A stretch of 7,602 nucleotides of DNA from JAFAZI01 sp035501255. Lineage in GTDB: Bacteria > Actinomycetota > Actinomycetes > JAFAQI01. Of this stretch, positions 1 through 6,836 are shown piece after piece. Within the stretch, counting starts at the first letter, position 1; the number at the start of each line of letters is the position of its first letter. Location: positions 1 to 7,602 of the forward strand of contig DATJWM010000101.1 of assembly GCA_035501255.1 (NCBI GenBank). Reading direction: 5' to 3'. The notes under the pieces were generated by a model. It had not been told where the DNA came from and made no database searches. It worked only from the letters and a program-made list of their open reading frames with translations. The position numbers and the translations under genes were made by a program.

Positions 1-80
1 CCGGATCAAGCGCACGGGATCGGCGCTACACGACGCCTCCGCTGACGGCCGCTAAAAGCGCCGACAAGCATCCAGTTGGG

Positions 81-1061
81 TCATAGATGATGGTCAACCC
101 GTCTCCGGCGACGCGCGCGGTTCCAGCGTCGATCGGATCGATCGCTGCCCAAGACGGTTCGCCAATTCCCACTTCGATGTCTGTTCGCTGGCAGGTAGCG
201 GGTGATTTCGGCGACCTGCGCGCCATCGCGTGGGTTACCGTCGCTGTCGATCGCGGACCGCCACGCGCATCGTGGGGTGGCAGCGAGCGCGTCCAGCACG
301 GGCTGACGGCCGTAGACCCCGACCGAGTAGTTCAGCCCGAGGCCAGTGACGTGGTGCAGCAGTCCTTGAACACCGGAGCCGGTGTCACCGCGGAGGAGCA
401 CCCGACCTCGGACGGCATCGGGGAGCTGGGCGATAGCGGCATCGAGCACCGCGATCTGATCGGCAGCGTCGTTGGCGTTAGACCGGCCCTCACGCAACAA
501 CGCGGCAAGCGGCTCACCGGTGCCCTCCGTCCCGTGGTCGACGAACGCCAGCAGCGGGTGGAACCCGAACGTGCGCTTGAACGTCGGTGTCGCGCCTTCC
601 TTCTCCGAGTGCGCCAACACGATCGTCGCGTCGAGATCCACAATCACCGGACCGTCGCCGCTCACCGGCGAACGGTGAGACCAGGCCGCCGCGCGAGCGG
701 CAGCGCGCGCAGTGCGGATCGCCGTCACGGACGCCTCGGCGTCATCGGCGAGGGTGTCGATCAGCCGCGACACCGTCGGATCCGACGCGACCACACCGAA
801 CAGGTCCGGCTGAGCCCGGACCACTCCAAGATCAGCCAGGCAGTCCCCGCCGAGCGCGATCGCCAACGCGACATCGAGCAGCACCTTGCCCGGATCATGC
901 TCGGCCCGCCGTCGACGCCACGGGCGCAGCGCCCTCGATAGCTCCCGATCAGCGCCGGTTGCGCGCGCCGCCTCGATCAGCAGCGACGCGCCAGCCGACG
1001 ACACCAACGGCTCGTCACCCGCAACTACCCGAACCCGTCTCCTGCCTCGGTTACCCTTCAC
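81..1061 (-). pseudogene. IS1380-family transposase, C-terminally truncated
   Basis: This is a DDE transposase of the IS1380 family, which would cut and paste its own element. Visible family landmarks are VVSxAGA-like SSAGASLLIE near residues 21-30, HDPGKVLLD at 55-63, LALGGDCLAD at 69-77, ASDPTVSR at 92-99, the first catalytic region VDLDATIV at 141-148, GFHPLLAFVDHG at 166-177, TGEPLAALLR at 181-190 and the second acidic region RGDTGSG at 224-230. Resemblance runs to about residue 290 (AQVAEITRYLP) and then stops. The remaining 30 or so residues are an arginine-rich tail in a shifted, unrelated sequence that ends at 81. Family members are usually around 450 residues, and the missing part contains the last catalytic acidic residue, so the product should be inactive. 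The start is GTG at 1059-1061, with GGAAAGG about ten bases upstream as a possible ribosome site. I see no single frameshift that would restore the family sequence to the left; neither other minus-strand frame continues the homology. Confidence 0.82.
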
Positions 1062-1190
1062 CCACGGAGTGCCTTTCCGCTCGGTGTTTCTTGGTCCTTC
1101 GCAAGCCCAAGTTTCCCAAGCAGGACAGGCACTTCCGTGCTTCTACCGCCCGTGTCGAACAGGGAAGATCACGAATGATCGAGGCTAGGG
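183..1190 (-). mobile_element. Remnant of an IS1380-family insertion sequence
   Basis: The element is recognised from its transposase, which matches the IS1380 family up to about residue 290. The right end lies somewhere around 1180-1200, because the LuxR remnant becomes readable just after an in-frame stop at 1186-1188. I could not find a terminal inverted repeat pair or a target duplication, so the boundaries are approximate. The left end appears truncated near 183, inside the transposase gene. The leader between the transposase start and the right end holds small hairpins (1127-1142 and 1167-1180) and a CCCAAG-TTT-CCCAAG direct repeat (1106-1120), which may be subterminal element structure. 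Positions 1-182 beyond the break match nothing I recognise. Confidence 0.7.
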
Positions 1191-1629
1191 AATCTGCGCG
1201 CGGCGGATCGCGAGCCAGTTGCGGGACGTGCCGCTGTACTTCGCGCACGCTCACCTTGATCATGCCCGCGTGGCCGCCGTGATGGGTGACACGTCGGGAT
1301 CAGCGCGGTCGCTGGACCGCGCCACCGAGCTCTACCGGAGTCTCGGCGCGACGGCGTATCTCAGTCACGTCAACACCCTACGCAGCGAGACTGCTTCCAT
1401 CGAGTCGACGCCGATCTTCGGGCTCTCGGATCGCGAGCGTGATGTCGTCACCCTGCTGACCTCCGGGATGAGTTACGTGCAGATCGCGCGTGCGCTGTTC
1501 ATCACGCGCAGCACCGTCAGCTACCACCTGGTCAACGTCTATGCGAAGACGAACGTCGGCTCCAGACACGAACTCACGCAGCTCGCGCACGAGAACCCCA
1601 CAGCCTTGGGGTTAGCCGCGCCCGCCTGA
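1189..1629 (+). pseudogene. C-terminal remnant of a LuxR-family regulator
   Basis: This is the tail of a transcription regulator of the LuxR/LAL type. The sequence is readable from just after an in-frame TAG at 1186-1188. It has a short helical, TPR-like stretch (AHLDHARVAAVMGD, then RSLDRATELYRSLGA), a linker, and a complete LuxR helix-turn-helix beginning GLSDRERDVVTLLTSGMS and including IARALFITRSTVSYHL, which is the recognition-helix region. The only start near the beginning is TTG at 1219, with no ribosome site in front. A whole LAL protein would have several hundred more residues, including a Walker A/B ATPase domain, and none of that is present. The neighbouring IS remnant on its left suggests loss of the 5' part by insertion and deletion. 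A free-standing DNA-binding domain translated from TTG 1219 is possible but less likely. The stop is TGA at 1627-1629. Confidence 0.75.
1594..1613. terminator. Hairpin at the 3' end of the LuxR remnant
   Basis: A perfect 7-bp stem, AACCCCA and TGGGGTT around a CAGCCT loop, lies just before the stop codon of the remnant. There is no T-run on either strand, so it is only a possible intrinsic terminator of the tail-less kind, or a chance structure in coding sequence. Confidence 0.25.
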
Positions 1630-1829
1630 CCACCACCGATCAAGGGGATGCCCGCTTGTGGGGGTGCGCTCAAGCTCGTTGTCTTCACGGTCTCTCCTCA
1701 GCGACGACCGTCGGGTCGGCTCCGGTGTTTCGCGGGTTGGGTGAAGACGCGGGGCTGGGACCGTGACGGCAAGCCGCCACGATCGATCTACCCGGGGTGG
1801 CCATTGGAGCGGCGCTAACGGCGTCATGG
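1630..1829. other. Convergent intergenic region, no gene seen
   Basis: These 200 bp separate the 3' ends of the plus-strand LuxR remnant and the minus-strand MFS gene. No reading frame here looks coding. It holds two inverted repeats. GTCTTCAC at 1681-1688 pairs with GTGAAGAC at 1741-1748. GTGACGGC and GCCGCCAC at 1763-1780 form a stem with one mismatch. The second lies about 50 bp past the MFS stop. Confidence 0.6.
1763..1780 (-). terminator. Possible terminator hairpin after the MFS gene
   Basis: GTGACGGC (1763-1770) and GCCGCCAC (1773-1780) form a GC-rich stem with one mismatch and a very small loop, about 50 bp beyond the stop codon of the MFS gene in its reading direction. No U-tract follows on the minus strand, so the call rests only on position and stem strength. 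Confidence 0.3.
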
Positions 1830-3290
1830 TCATGCCTCCACGGGAACGGCGACCGACTGCCGGGGCCGCCGCGGGAGCAGGAACCAGGCGCAGACCAGCG
1901 AGACGGCGAACGCGGCCGCTGCGACGGTGAAGCCGATGGCCATGGCGTGCGCGGTGTTGTTGATCTGCGCGGGGAGCGAGGCGGTGGGGTGTTCGTGGGC
2001 GACGATGATGGCGCCGATCACGGCGACGCCGAGGCTGCCGCCGAGCTGCCGGACGGTCTGGATGATCCCGGATGCTTGGGGTCGTTCGCGGCCGGTGACG
2101 CGGCTGAGCGCGTCGGTGTTGACCGGTGAGAAGACCAATCCGAGACCGAGGCCGGTCAGTGCCATCCCCGGAACCTTCGAGAGGTAGGCAAGGTCGGTGA
2201 GCTGTGACGCCCAGACCAGCGCACCAACGGTGCACAGTGCCAGCCCGAGCAGTAGCGGTGGCCGGGCGCCGGCGGCGTCGTACCAACGACCGGCGATCTG
2301 GGCGCCGATCATGAGGGGGACGATCATCGCCAGGGACGACAGGCCGGCCTGGATCGGGCTGTAGCCGAGCAGGTTCTGTGCGTAGAGCGCGGCGAACAGT
2401 GTGATGGCCAGCAGTCCGAACTGAGTGCCGAACAACACCAGGTTGTCCCCAAGGAAGGGGATCCGCCGGAACAGTCGGACGTTGACGAGTGGTTCCTTGG
2501 ATCGCAGCTGGACGATGACGAACGCCGTCAGGACGAGTAGTCCGGTCGAGAGCATGACCAGCATCTGGGTGGATTCCCACCCCCAGGTGCCGGCTTGTTG
2601 GAGGGCGTAGACGGTGGTGCCGACGCCGGCGACGAGCAGAACGAGGTGTGAGGTCGCGATCCGCAGAGCGGGCTGACGGTTGTTCGTGGGTCGGGCCAGG
2701 TGGACGAGGGCGAGAGCGGCGAGACCGACGGGGACGTTGATCCAGAACACGGCACGCCAACTGAGCCATTCGGTGCAGGCTCCGCCGAGGAGCGGTCCGA
2801 GCGCGAGGAAGATCTGGCTGATCCCGACGTAGGTGCCCATGGCCCGGCCGCGCACTGATTCGGGGAAGGCGGCCATCACGATGGTGGCGGTGACCGGCAT
2901 CATAAGTGCGGCGCCGAGGCCTTGGGCGACCCGGGCGGTGATCAGCCAGGACTGGCCGAGGTGCCCGACGGGCGCGAGGCCGCAGCACGCGGATGCGAGG
3001 AAGAACGTCGCGACGCCGATGCGGAAGGTGGTGACTGGTCCGAGCTTGGAGCCGAGCTTCCCGCCAAGGGCGACGAACGCGGCCATCGCCAGCACGTAGG
3101 CGTTGACCACCCACTGAGCCCCAGTGGGGCTCAGTGGCAGCTGGCGGCTCATGGTCGGGAGGGCGACGCTGACGACGGTCTGGTCGAGCATGATCATCGA
3201 CAGCGCGCCGGTCATCGCGACGAGGGTGAGCCAGCTCTTGCTTGACGTTCCAGCCAGCCCGCGTGGCGCGACCGTCGTCGCGGCGCTCAT
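1830..3290 (-). CDS. MFS exporter, DHA2 (EmrB/QacA-type, 14-helix) family
   Basis: The 486-residue product is a proton-driven efflux pump of the inner membrane; the substrate cannot be read from sequence. Family motifs are in order. LDQTVVSVALP (35-45) is in helix 1. QWVVNAYVLAMA (59-70) is helix 2. GGKLGSKLG (76-84) is the motif A loop. ARVAQGLGAALMMP (119-132) is motif B. GPLLGG plus WRAVFWINVPVG (165-189) is the DHA2 motif C region. FSPVNTDALSRV and SGIIQTVRQLGGSLGVA lie in the second half. Length and the many hydrophobic segments fit 14 helices. Motif A is unusual: the normal acidic residue (G-x-L-x-D) is Ser81, and the usual basic pair after the glycine is Pro-Val. The start ATG at 3288-3290 overlaps the stop of the preceding membrane gene as ATGA, which implies coupled translation and fixes the start. 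Codons 52-60 contain a perfect hairpin. A multidrug or natural-product exporter is the likely role. Confidence 0.93.
   Translation of the reverse strand: MSAATTVAPRGLAGTSSKSWLTLVAMTGALSMIMLDQTVVSVALPTMSRQLPLSPTGAQWVVNAYVLAMAAFVALGGKLGSKLGPVTTFRIGVATFFLASACCGLAPVGHLGQSWLITARVAQGLGAALMMPVTATIVMAAFPESVRGRAMGTYVGISQIFLALGPLLGGACTEWLSWRAVFWINVPVGLAALALVHLARPTNNRQPALRIATSHLVLLVAGVGTTVYALQQAGTWGWESTQMLVMLSTGLLVLTAFVIVQLRSKEPLVNVRLFRRIPFLGDNLVLFGTQFGLLAITLFAALYAQNLLGYSPIQAGLSSLAMIVPLMIGAQIAGRWYDAAGARPPLLLGLALCTVGALVWASQLTDLAYLSKVPGMALTGLGLGLVFSPVNTDALSRVTGRERPQASGIIQTVRQLGGSLGVAVIGAIIVAHEHPTASLPAQINNTAHAMAIGFTVAAAAFAVSLVCAWFLLPRRPRQSVAVPVEA
3111..3137. repeat. Perfect 12-bp inverted repeat inside the MFS gene
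   Basis: The arm CCACTGAGCCCC (3111-3122) is followed by a three-base AGT spacer and its exact reverse complement (3126-3137). It falls on codons 52-60 (PLSPTGAQW) of the MFS gene, just before the conserved QWVV helix. In the transcript it would form a GC-rich 12-bp hairpin about 155 nt after the start codon. Confidence 0.85.
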
Positions 3291-3880
3291 GCCTGCGCCC
3301 GGACTGCGATGCCATCGAGGTCGTCCGCGATGCGCTCGGTCTGCTTGAAACCGAACAGGACGAGCGCGACCGGGACGGCCCAGTTCAGCAGCAGGTTGCG
3401 GGGGTCGCTGCCCTGGTGCTGCAGGTAGCCAGAGGTCAGGTGGGAGACCGACATCACGTAGATGACACCGGCCCACATCAGGCTGATCTTGCCGTTCACG
3501 GCGCGGAACACTGGGCTGCCCCAGTAGCGGCGGTCGACGTGCTCGCGGGCGAACTGCTCGGTGAACGGCACCGTCGCGGCCGAGATCAGCATGACGGTGG
3601 CGAGGACGACCGCGGAGCCACCGCGACCGAAGTCGACGAGCAGCTGGTCGGTGTGGTGTCCGCCGAGGAACCCGACCACCGAGAGGATCCCGAAGGTGAC
3701 GACGCCGGCGGCGTCGATGACGGTGACTCCGGTACGACGGGAGCCGCGGATCGCGAGGGCCAGCGAGCCCAGGCAGGCCAGCAGCGCGGCGAGTCCGACA
3801 GCGTCGGGGCCGACCCGGTCGGCGATCATCGAAAAAGCGACCCAGGGGGCGAGTCCGAGGAGCATGTTGGTCGGGTTCAT
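3287..3880 (-). CDS. Small polytopic membrane protein of unknown function
   Basis: The product has 197 residues and about six predicted membrane helices (roughly 4-20, 25-45, 55-75, 88-106, 130-152 and 163-180). No enzymatic motif is visible. The stretch PFTEQFAREHVDRRYWGSP followed by FRAVNGKISLMWAGVIYVMS resembles a signature in uncharacterised membrane proteins that are loosely like intracellular septation protein A (YciB); this link is from memory and weak. I chose ATG 3878-3880 because GGAG (3887-3890) sits six bases upstream. A longer frame from 3943 would run through the conserved control element and has no such site. The stop TGA overlaps the MFS start by four bases, so the two proteins are probably made together and may act together in the membrane. 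The gene lies 114 bp downstream of the LAL regulator on the same strand, but has its own candidate promoter region in that gap. Confidence 0.82.
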   Translation of the reverse strand: MNPTNMLLGLAPWVAFSMIADRVGPDAVGLAALLACLGSLALAIRGSRRTGVTVIDAAGVVTFGILSVVGFLGGHHTDQLLVDFGRGGSAVVLATVMLISAATVPFTEQFAREHVDRRYWGSPVFRAVNGKISLMWAGVIYVMSVSHLTSGYLQHQGSDPRNLLLNWAVPVALVLFGFKQTERIADDLDGIAVRAQA

Positions 3881-3886
3881 CAGCGT

Positions 3887-3890
3887 CTCC
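3887..3890 (-). promoter_or_regulatory. Ribosome binding site deciding the membrane-gene start
   Basis: GGAG on the minus strand is six bases before ATG 3878-3880. It favours this start over the upstream in-frame start at 3943, giving a 197-residue protein. Confidence 0.6.
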
Positions 3891-3900
3891 GTACTGTCGA

Positions 3901-3977
3901 GGTTGGTAGATCCCAATCTCGTCGCGCGGAGCCGCCACAACATCCGTCGGATGTCGCAGAGATTTCTGCCAGCGATC
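3901..3977 (-). promoter_or_regulatory. Conserved control element, copy 1 (before membrane gene and MFS)
   Basis: This 77-bp stretch aligns without gaps to 6724-6800 on the opposite strand. I count 59 of 77 identical bases. Best conserved, read on the minus strand, are AATCTCTGCG, the palindrome region around CATC-N5-GATG, GTGGC, CCGCGC, and GAGATT followed by GGGA here versus AGGA in copy 2. It ends about 20 bases before the start codon of the membrane protein, on the sense strand of that operon, so it should include its promoter and operator. The GAGATT-containing block lies where a -10 region would be expected, but I see no consensus -35/-10 pair. The element starts 17 bases after the LAL stop codon. 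Confidence 0.72.
3941..3953. promoter_or_regulatory. Palindromic operator candidate, copy 1
   Basis: CATCCG-T-CGGATG is a perfect 13-bp palindrome inside control element copy 1, centred 67 bases upstream of the membrane-protein start codon. The equivalent site in copy 2 keeps both outer CATC and GATG arms. A dimeric LuxR-type helix-turn-helix is a plausible reader, and the LAL protein encoded next door is the first candidate. Confidence 0.55.
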
Positions 3978-3994
3978 GCCCGGGTATGGACCCT

Positions 3995-6673
3995 TCAGGC
4001 GGAGTACGTCGCCGCAGCCGCGGCCAACTCGACCCGGTTCGACAGGCCGAGCTTGGTGAGCACATGCGAGACGTGCGTCTGCACGGTCCGCGGCGAGATA
4101 TTGAGGTGCCGTGCGATATCCGGTCCGGTCCGCCCGGCCGCCACCTGCTCCACGACCAGCTCCTCGGTCGGAGTCAGACTGTCCCAGCCGGTGGTCGGTC
4201 GGCTCCGCGGCGCCGTGGACCCCAGGCGCACGCCAGCGGCTCGCAGCCGACCGGCGATCCGCACCGCGACTCCCTCCGCCCCGCACGTGGCGGCCAGCGA
4301 CAGAGCGTCAGCCGCCAGAGCGCGGGCAACCTTCCGGTCACCGTAAACCGCCGTTGCGACCGCCGCCTCCTCCCGTGCCATCAGCTCGAGGTAGACCTCG
4401 CCGAGCGCATGCGCCTCGGCTGCGACGGCGTACGCGGTGCCCGCCAGTTCCTGGGGGTCACCAATGATGGCTTCAGCCAGCGCAAAGTACGGCGCGCCTG
4501 CCGGATCGCAGGGCTGGGGAACCGTCGCCAAGCCTTCGTTGATCGCGGCTAGCAGGTTCGGTGCGGCGGCACGCACCCCCAGTCGTGAGAATTCTGGCGC
4601 CACCGTCACCATCCAGCTGCGCAGCCGCAACGACGCGGCGCGCCGCCAGGTGTCCAGAGCGAGATCCGCGGCCTGTGCGTATCGGCGTTGCGCCTCACGT
4701 AGGGCGGCCCTTGCTCGGGCAGGCTGCGGGATACCGAACTGCAGCACGTGATCCTCTGCGTCCCACCGATCCAGGCGCTCCTCCGCCTCAGTGAGGGCGC
4801 CGCGCAGAACATCGACAAGCGCCCGCGTGCCGACGGCGAGGGACGTCCACCCCATCTCGGTTGTCGCCGCCAGCTCCAACGCGCTGTCGAGGGTGGCTGC
4901 GCTATCGGCCAGGCGGCCGGAGGCAAAGTCGATCGCGCCAGCCACGATCTGATGACTGGCGGTCTGCCAGCCAGCGCCTCGGGCTTCACGGAGAGCGATC
5001 ACCTCGTGCAGCGCGGTACGGGCCGCGTCCGGACCATGCTGGGCAAGCTCCACCACCGGTGGCCATACATCGGCGGACATGCCCTCGTTCGGGTCGACCG
5101 CTGAGGTCCCGACCCGTCGTGACGCCTCCCACGCAAACTCCGACGACACCGCAAGGTGCCCCAGCAGGTAGGTCCGCAGCACCTCAGTCATCAGTCCGTT
5201 GATCGTGAGCGACAGCGGGTCTGTCACTGCAGCCGTCTCCGGTACGGGCCGTGCACCCGCGAGGAGGGCGACGTATTCGCGGTGGTCCGTCAGGACCTGC
5301 CTGACCCGCTCCGGCAACTCCAGGTCGAGGGTGCCGTTGAGCGCGTCGATCACACCGGGGATATCGGCGCGGGTGGTGCGGGAGAAGATCAGCACTCGCC
5401 GGAGCTCACCAGCGACGAGCGGGTCGTGCACGTTGGGAAGTGCTGCCTGCGCGACCTCCTCGGCACGTCGGAACTGACCGGAGCGGGCCAGCGCACGGGC
5501 TCGGCGAGCGGCGAGCCCAGCCGCCAGGTCGGGATCCGGCAGGGTGGTCCCTACCACTGTGTCGAGCAGGTCGGCCTCGACCGCCGGCGCGTGGTCCAGC
5601 GGTTGGGTGGCCGGTCCGATTGACACCATGACCTCGGCTACTGGAGCGCCGGCTGATATCAGTTGGCGTGGCACGTCGATCGGCGAGACTCGACTCGCTG
5701 CACCGCGGTGAAGGACTGAGCGAAGCGGACCTGGGATGTCGGCGTAGACCGCGTCCCGCCAGGTGACGTGGGTGAACTCGACACGGCCGTGGCCGTCGAA
5801 CGCGACGACGTCGGCGTCGATGAGGCTTTGAATGGCCTCGACCAGTGACACCGGCTCAGCAGCCAATACCGCCGCAATATCGTCCACAGTCGCGGCGACT
5901 CCCAGAACCGCCAGGGCGCGGGCGACTTGGCGCGTGTGGCTGTCGAGGCTGGCGACGCGTCTGTCTATCGATGATGCGGCGAGTGACGCAGTGTCTTCTG
6001 GCGCCACCTCAACGACGTCGCCGGTCCGAACCAGCCGGGGACCGAGATCGTCGAGCAACGTCAACGCCTCAAGCGGTTGGGCGCCATCCAACAGGTCCCG
6101 GAGCCCCGCCCCGGGCCAGCGGCCGGTGTGCTCGCGCACCAGCGCATCGAGGTCCAGCACGTCCAATGGGGGCAGGTCGATCTCGACGCAGTCATCCCGC
6201 TGAAGGATGCGGGTGATGAACGCGCGCTCCGGCTCGGGCTGCCGCGAAACGACGAGGCCGAGACGCAGATCCGAGGCGGCCGCAGCAATCTGCTCCAGGA
6301 TGGCCAGGGACGCAGCATCGGAGCGCTGCGCATCGTCGACGACCAAGACCTGTGACCCCGATGCGGCGAGCGCATCGAGATGCGACAGGAGCTGGATCTC
6401 GGAATCCTGAGGAACCGGGTCTGGCAGCTCGACGCCCAGCAACTGACGGGCGACGCCATAGGGGACGTTCATCGCGCCGAGCTCACCTCGGGCCGTACGG
6501 CTGGGAACCGTTAACGCGGCGAGCAATTCTCTGAGGACACGCGTCTTGCCAGCACCAGACGGCCCAGTCAGGACGACCGTGCTCGGGCCCCGCTGCGATG
6601 TCGCGCCGCGAACAAGCGCTGCAAGCGTCGGTCCGACCTCGCGCCTCGATGCGAGCCGCCGAGGCCTCCCCAT
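3995..6673 (-). CDS. LAL-type (large ATP-binding) LuxR-family transcription regulator
   Basis: The 892-residue cytoplasmic regulator is of the MalT-like LAL class, which typically activates transcription after ATP and inducer binding. The N-terminal ATPase domain has Walker A GPSGAGKT (37-44) and Walker B VLVVDDAQ (109-116), with ELGAMNVPYGVARQLLG (64-80) typical of the class. A degenerate helical/TPR middle region fills about 250-820. The C-terminus is a LuxR helix-turn-helix (831-892): SLTPTEELVVEQVAAGRTG, DIARHLNISPRTVQTHVSHV, LTKLGLSNRVEL. Length is normal for the class and no break is visible. ATG 6671-6673 is the first start; the upstream ribosome site is weak, although the ASRREVGPTLAALVRGA stretch right after it fits a usual LAL N-terminus. 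The gene lies between two operons that share a control element and is divergent from tatC by 163 bp, so it is the obvious candidate regulator of both. The inducer cannot be deduced. Confidence 0.93.
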   Translation of the reverse strand: MGRPRRLASRREVGPTLAALVRGATSQRGPSTVVLTGPSGAGKTRVLRELLAALTVPSRTARGELGAMNVPYGVARQLLGVELPDPVPQDSEIQLLSHLDALAASGSQVLVVDDAQRSDAASLAILEQIAAAASDLRLGLVVSRQPEPERAFITRILQRDDCVEIDLPPLDVLDLDALVREHTGRWPGAGLRDLLDGAQPLEALTLLDDLGPRLVRTGDVVEVAPEDTASLAASSIDRRVASLDSHTRQVARALAVLGVAATVDDIAAVLAAEPVSLVEAIQSLIDADVVAFDGHGRVEFTHVTWRDAVYADIPGPLRSVLHRGAASRVSPIDVPRQLISAGAPVAEVMVSIGPATQPLDHAPAVEADLLDTVVGTTLPDPDLAAGLAARRARALARSGQFRRAEEVAQAALPNVHDPLVAGELRRVLIFSRTTRADIPGVIDALNGTLDLELPERVRQVLTDHREYVALLAGARPVPETAAVTDPLSLTINGLMTEVLRTYLLGHLAVSSEFAWEASRRVGTSAVDPNEGMSADVWPPVVELAQHGPDAARTALHEVIALREARGAGWQTASHQIVAGAIDFASGRLADSAATLDSALELAATTEMGWTSLAVGTRALVDVLRGALTEAEERLDRWDAEDHVLQFGIPQPARARAALREAQRRYAQAADLALDTWRRAASLRLRSWMVTVAPEFSRLGVRAAAPNLLAAINEGLATVPQPCDPAGAPYFALAEAIIGDPQELAGTAYAVAAEAHALGEVYLELMAREEAAVATAVYGDRKVARALAADALSLAATCGAEGVAVRIAGRLRAAGVRLGSTAPRSRPTTGWDSLTPTEELVVEQVAAGRTGPDIARHLNISPRTVQTHVSHVLTKLGLSNRVELAAAAATYSA

Positions 6674-6723
6674 GGCAGCAGCCTACGACCGGGTCACCAT
6701 CGTCGCCAGCGCGCTGGACCGCA

Positions 6724-6800
6724 AATCGGTGGCCCGAATCTCTGCGGCATCTGACTGATGTGGTGGCCGTCCCGCGCAACGAGATTAGGAATCACCAATC
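6724..6800 (+). promoter_or_regulatory. Conserved control element, copy 2 (between LAL gene and tatC)
   Basis: This is the partner of the 3901-3977 element in inverted orientation, on the sense strand of tatC and ending 36 bases before its start codon. The block 6741-6800 matches 47 of 60 bases of the other copy. The strongest runs are TCTGCG, CCGCGC, GAGATT and ACCAA. It occupies most of the 163-bp gap between the divergent LAL and tatC starts, so it could control both genes. Neighbouring coding sequences show no such duplication, which argues for selection on regulation rather than a copied gene fragment. Confidence 0.72.
6748..6760. promoter_or_regulatory. Palindromic operator candidate, copy 2
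   Basis: CATCTGACTGATG is a 13-bp palindrome with one mismatched pair, at the same place in the element as the perfect palindrome of copy 1. Its centre is 81 bases from the LAL start and 83 bases from the tatC start, a symmetrical position suited to control of both divergent genes. Confidence 0.5.
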
Positions 6801-6821
6801 GTCACAACGAAATCAGACGCC

Positions 6822-6827
6822 GAGGAG
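6822..6827 (+). promoter_or_regulatory. Ribosome binding site of tatC
   Basis: GAGGAG lies nine bases before ATG 6837-6839. It supports this start over the internal ATG at 6891 (MPLMDHL), giving an 18-residue N-terminal extension before the family signature. Confidence 0.7.
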
Positions 6828-6836
6828 CGAGTTGCC

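Noticed and set aside
87..941. Plus-strand frame opposite the transposase
   Set aside because: It is the antisense shadow of the IS1380 transposase; the arginine-rich product has no recognisable domain.
1612..3315. Minus-strand frame of 567 codons across the MFS gene
   Set aside because: It is antiphase to the MFS gene on the same strand and its product is a low-complexity Arg/Pro/His string, as expected of a shifted frame in high-GC DNA.
3881..3943. Upstream in-frame start for the membrane protein at 3943
   Set aside because: The region is part of the conserved control element and lacks a ribosome site, whereas GGAG precedes ATG 3878-3880.
3982..3993. GGGT/ACCC hairpin just after the LAL stop as a terminator
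   Set aside because: The stem is only 4 bp with no T-run, too weak to call.
3291..4286. Extension of the MFS frame upstream of ATG 3288-3290
   Set aside because: The extra residues are shifted-frame translation of the membrane-protein gene, the control element and the LAL 3' end. The ATGA overlap fixes the start.
3242..4552. Plus-strand frame of 436 codons opposite the membrane gene and LAL gene
   Set aside because: It is antisense to two well-supported genes, with charged low-complexity content and no family resemblance.
3901..6800. Inverted repeats as ends of a transposon carrying the LAL gene
   Set aside because: The copies are only 77 percent identical, there is no transposase between them, and both lie precisely in promoter position, so shared regulation fits better.
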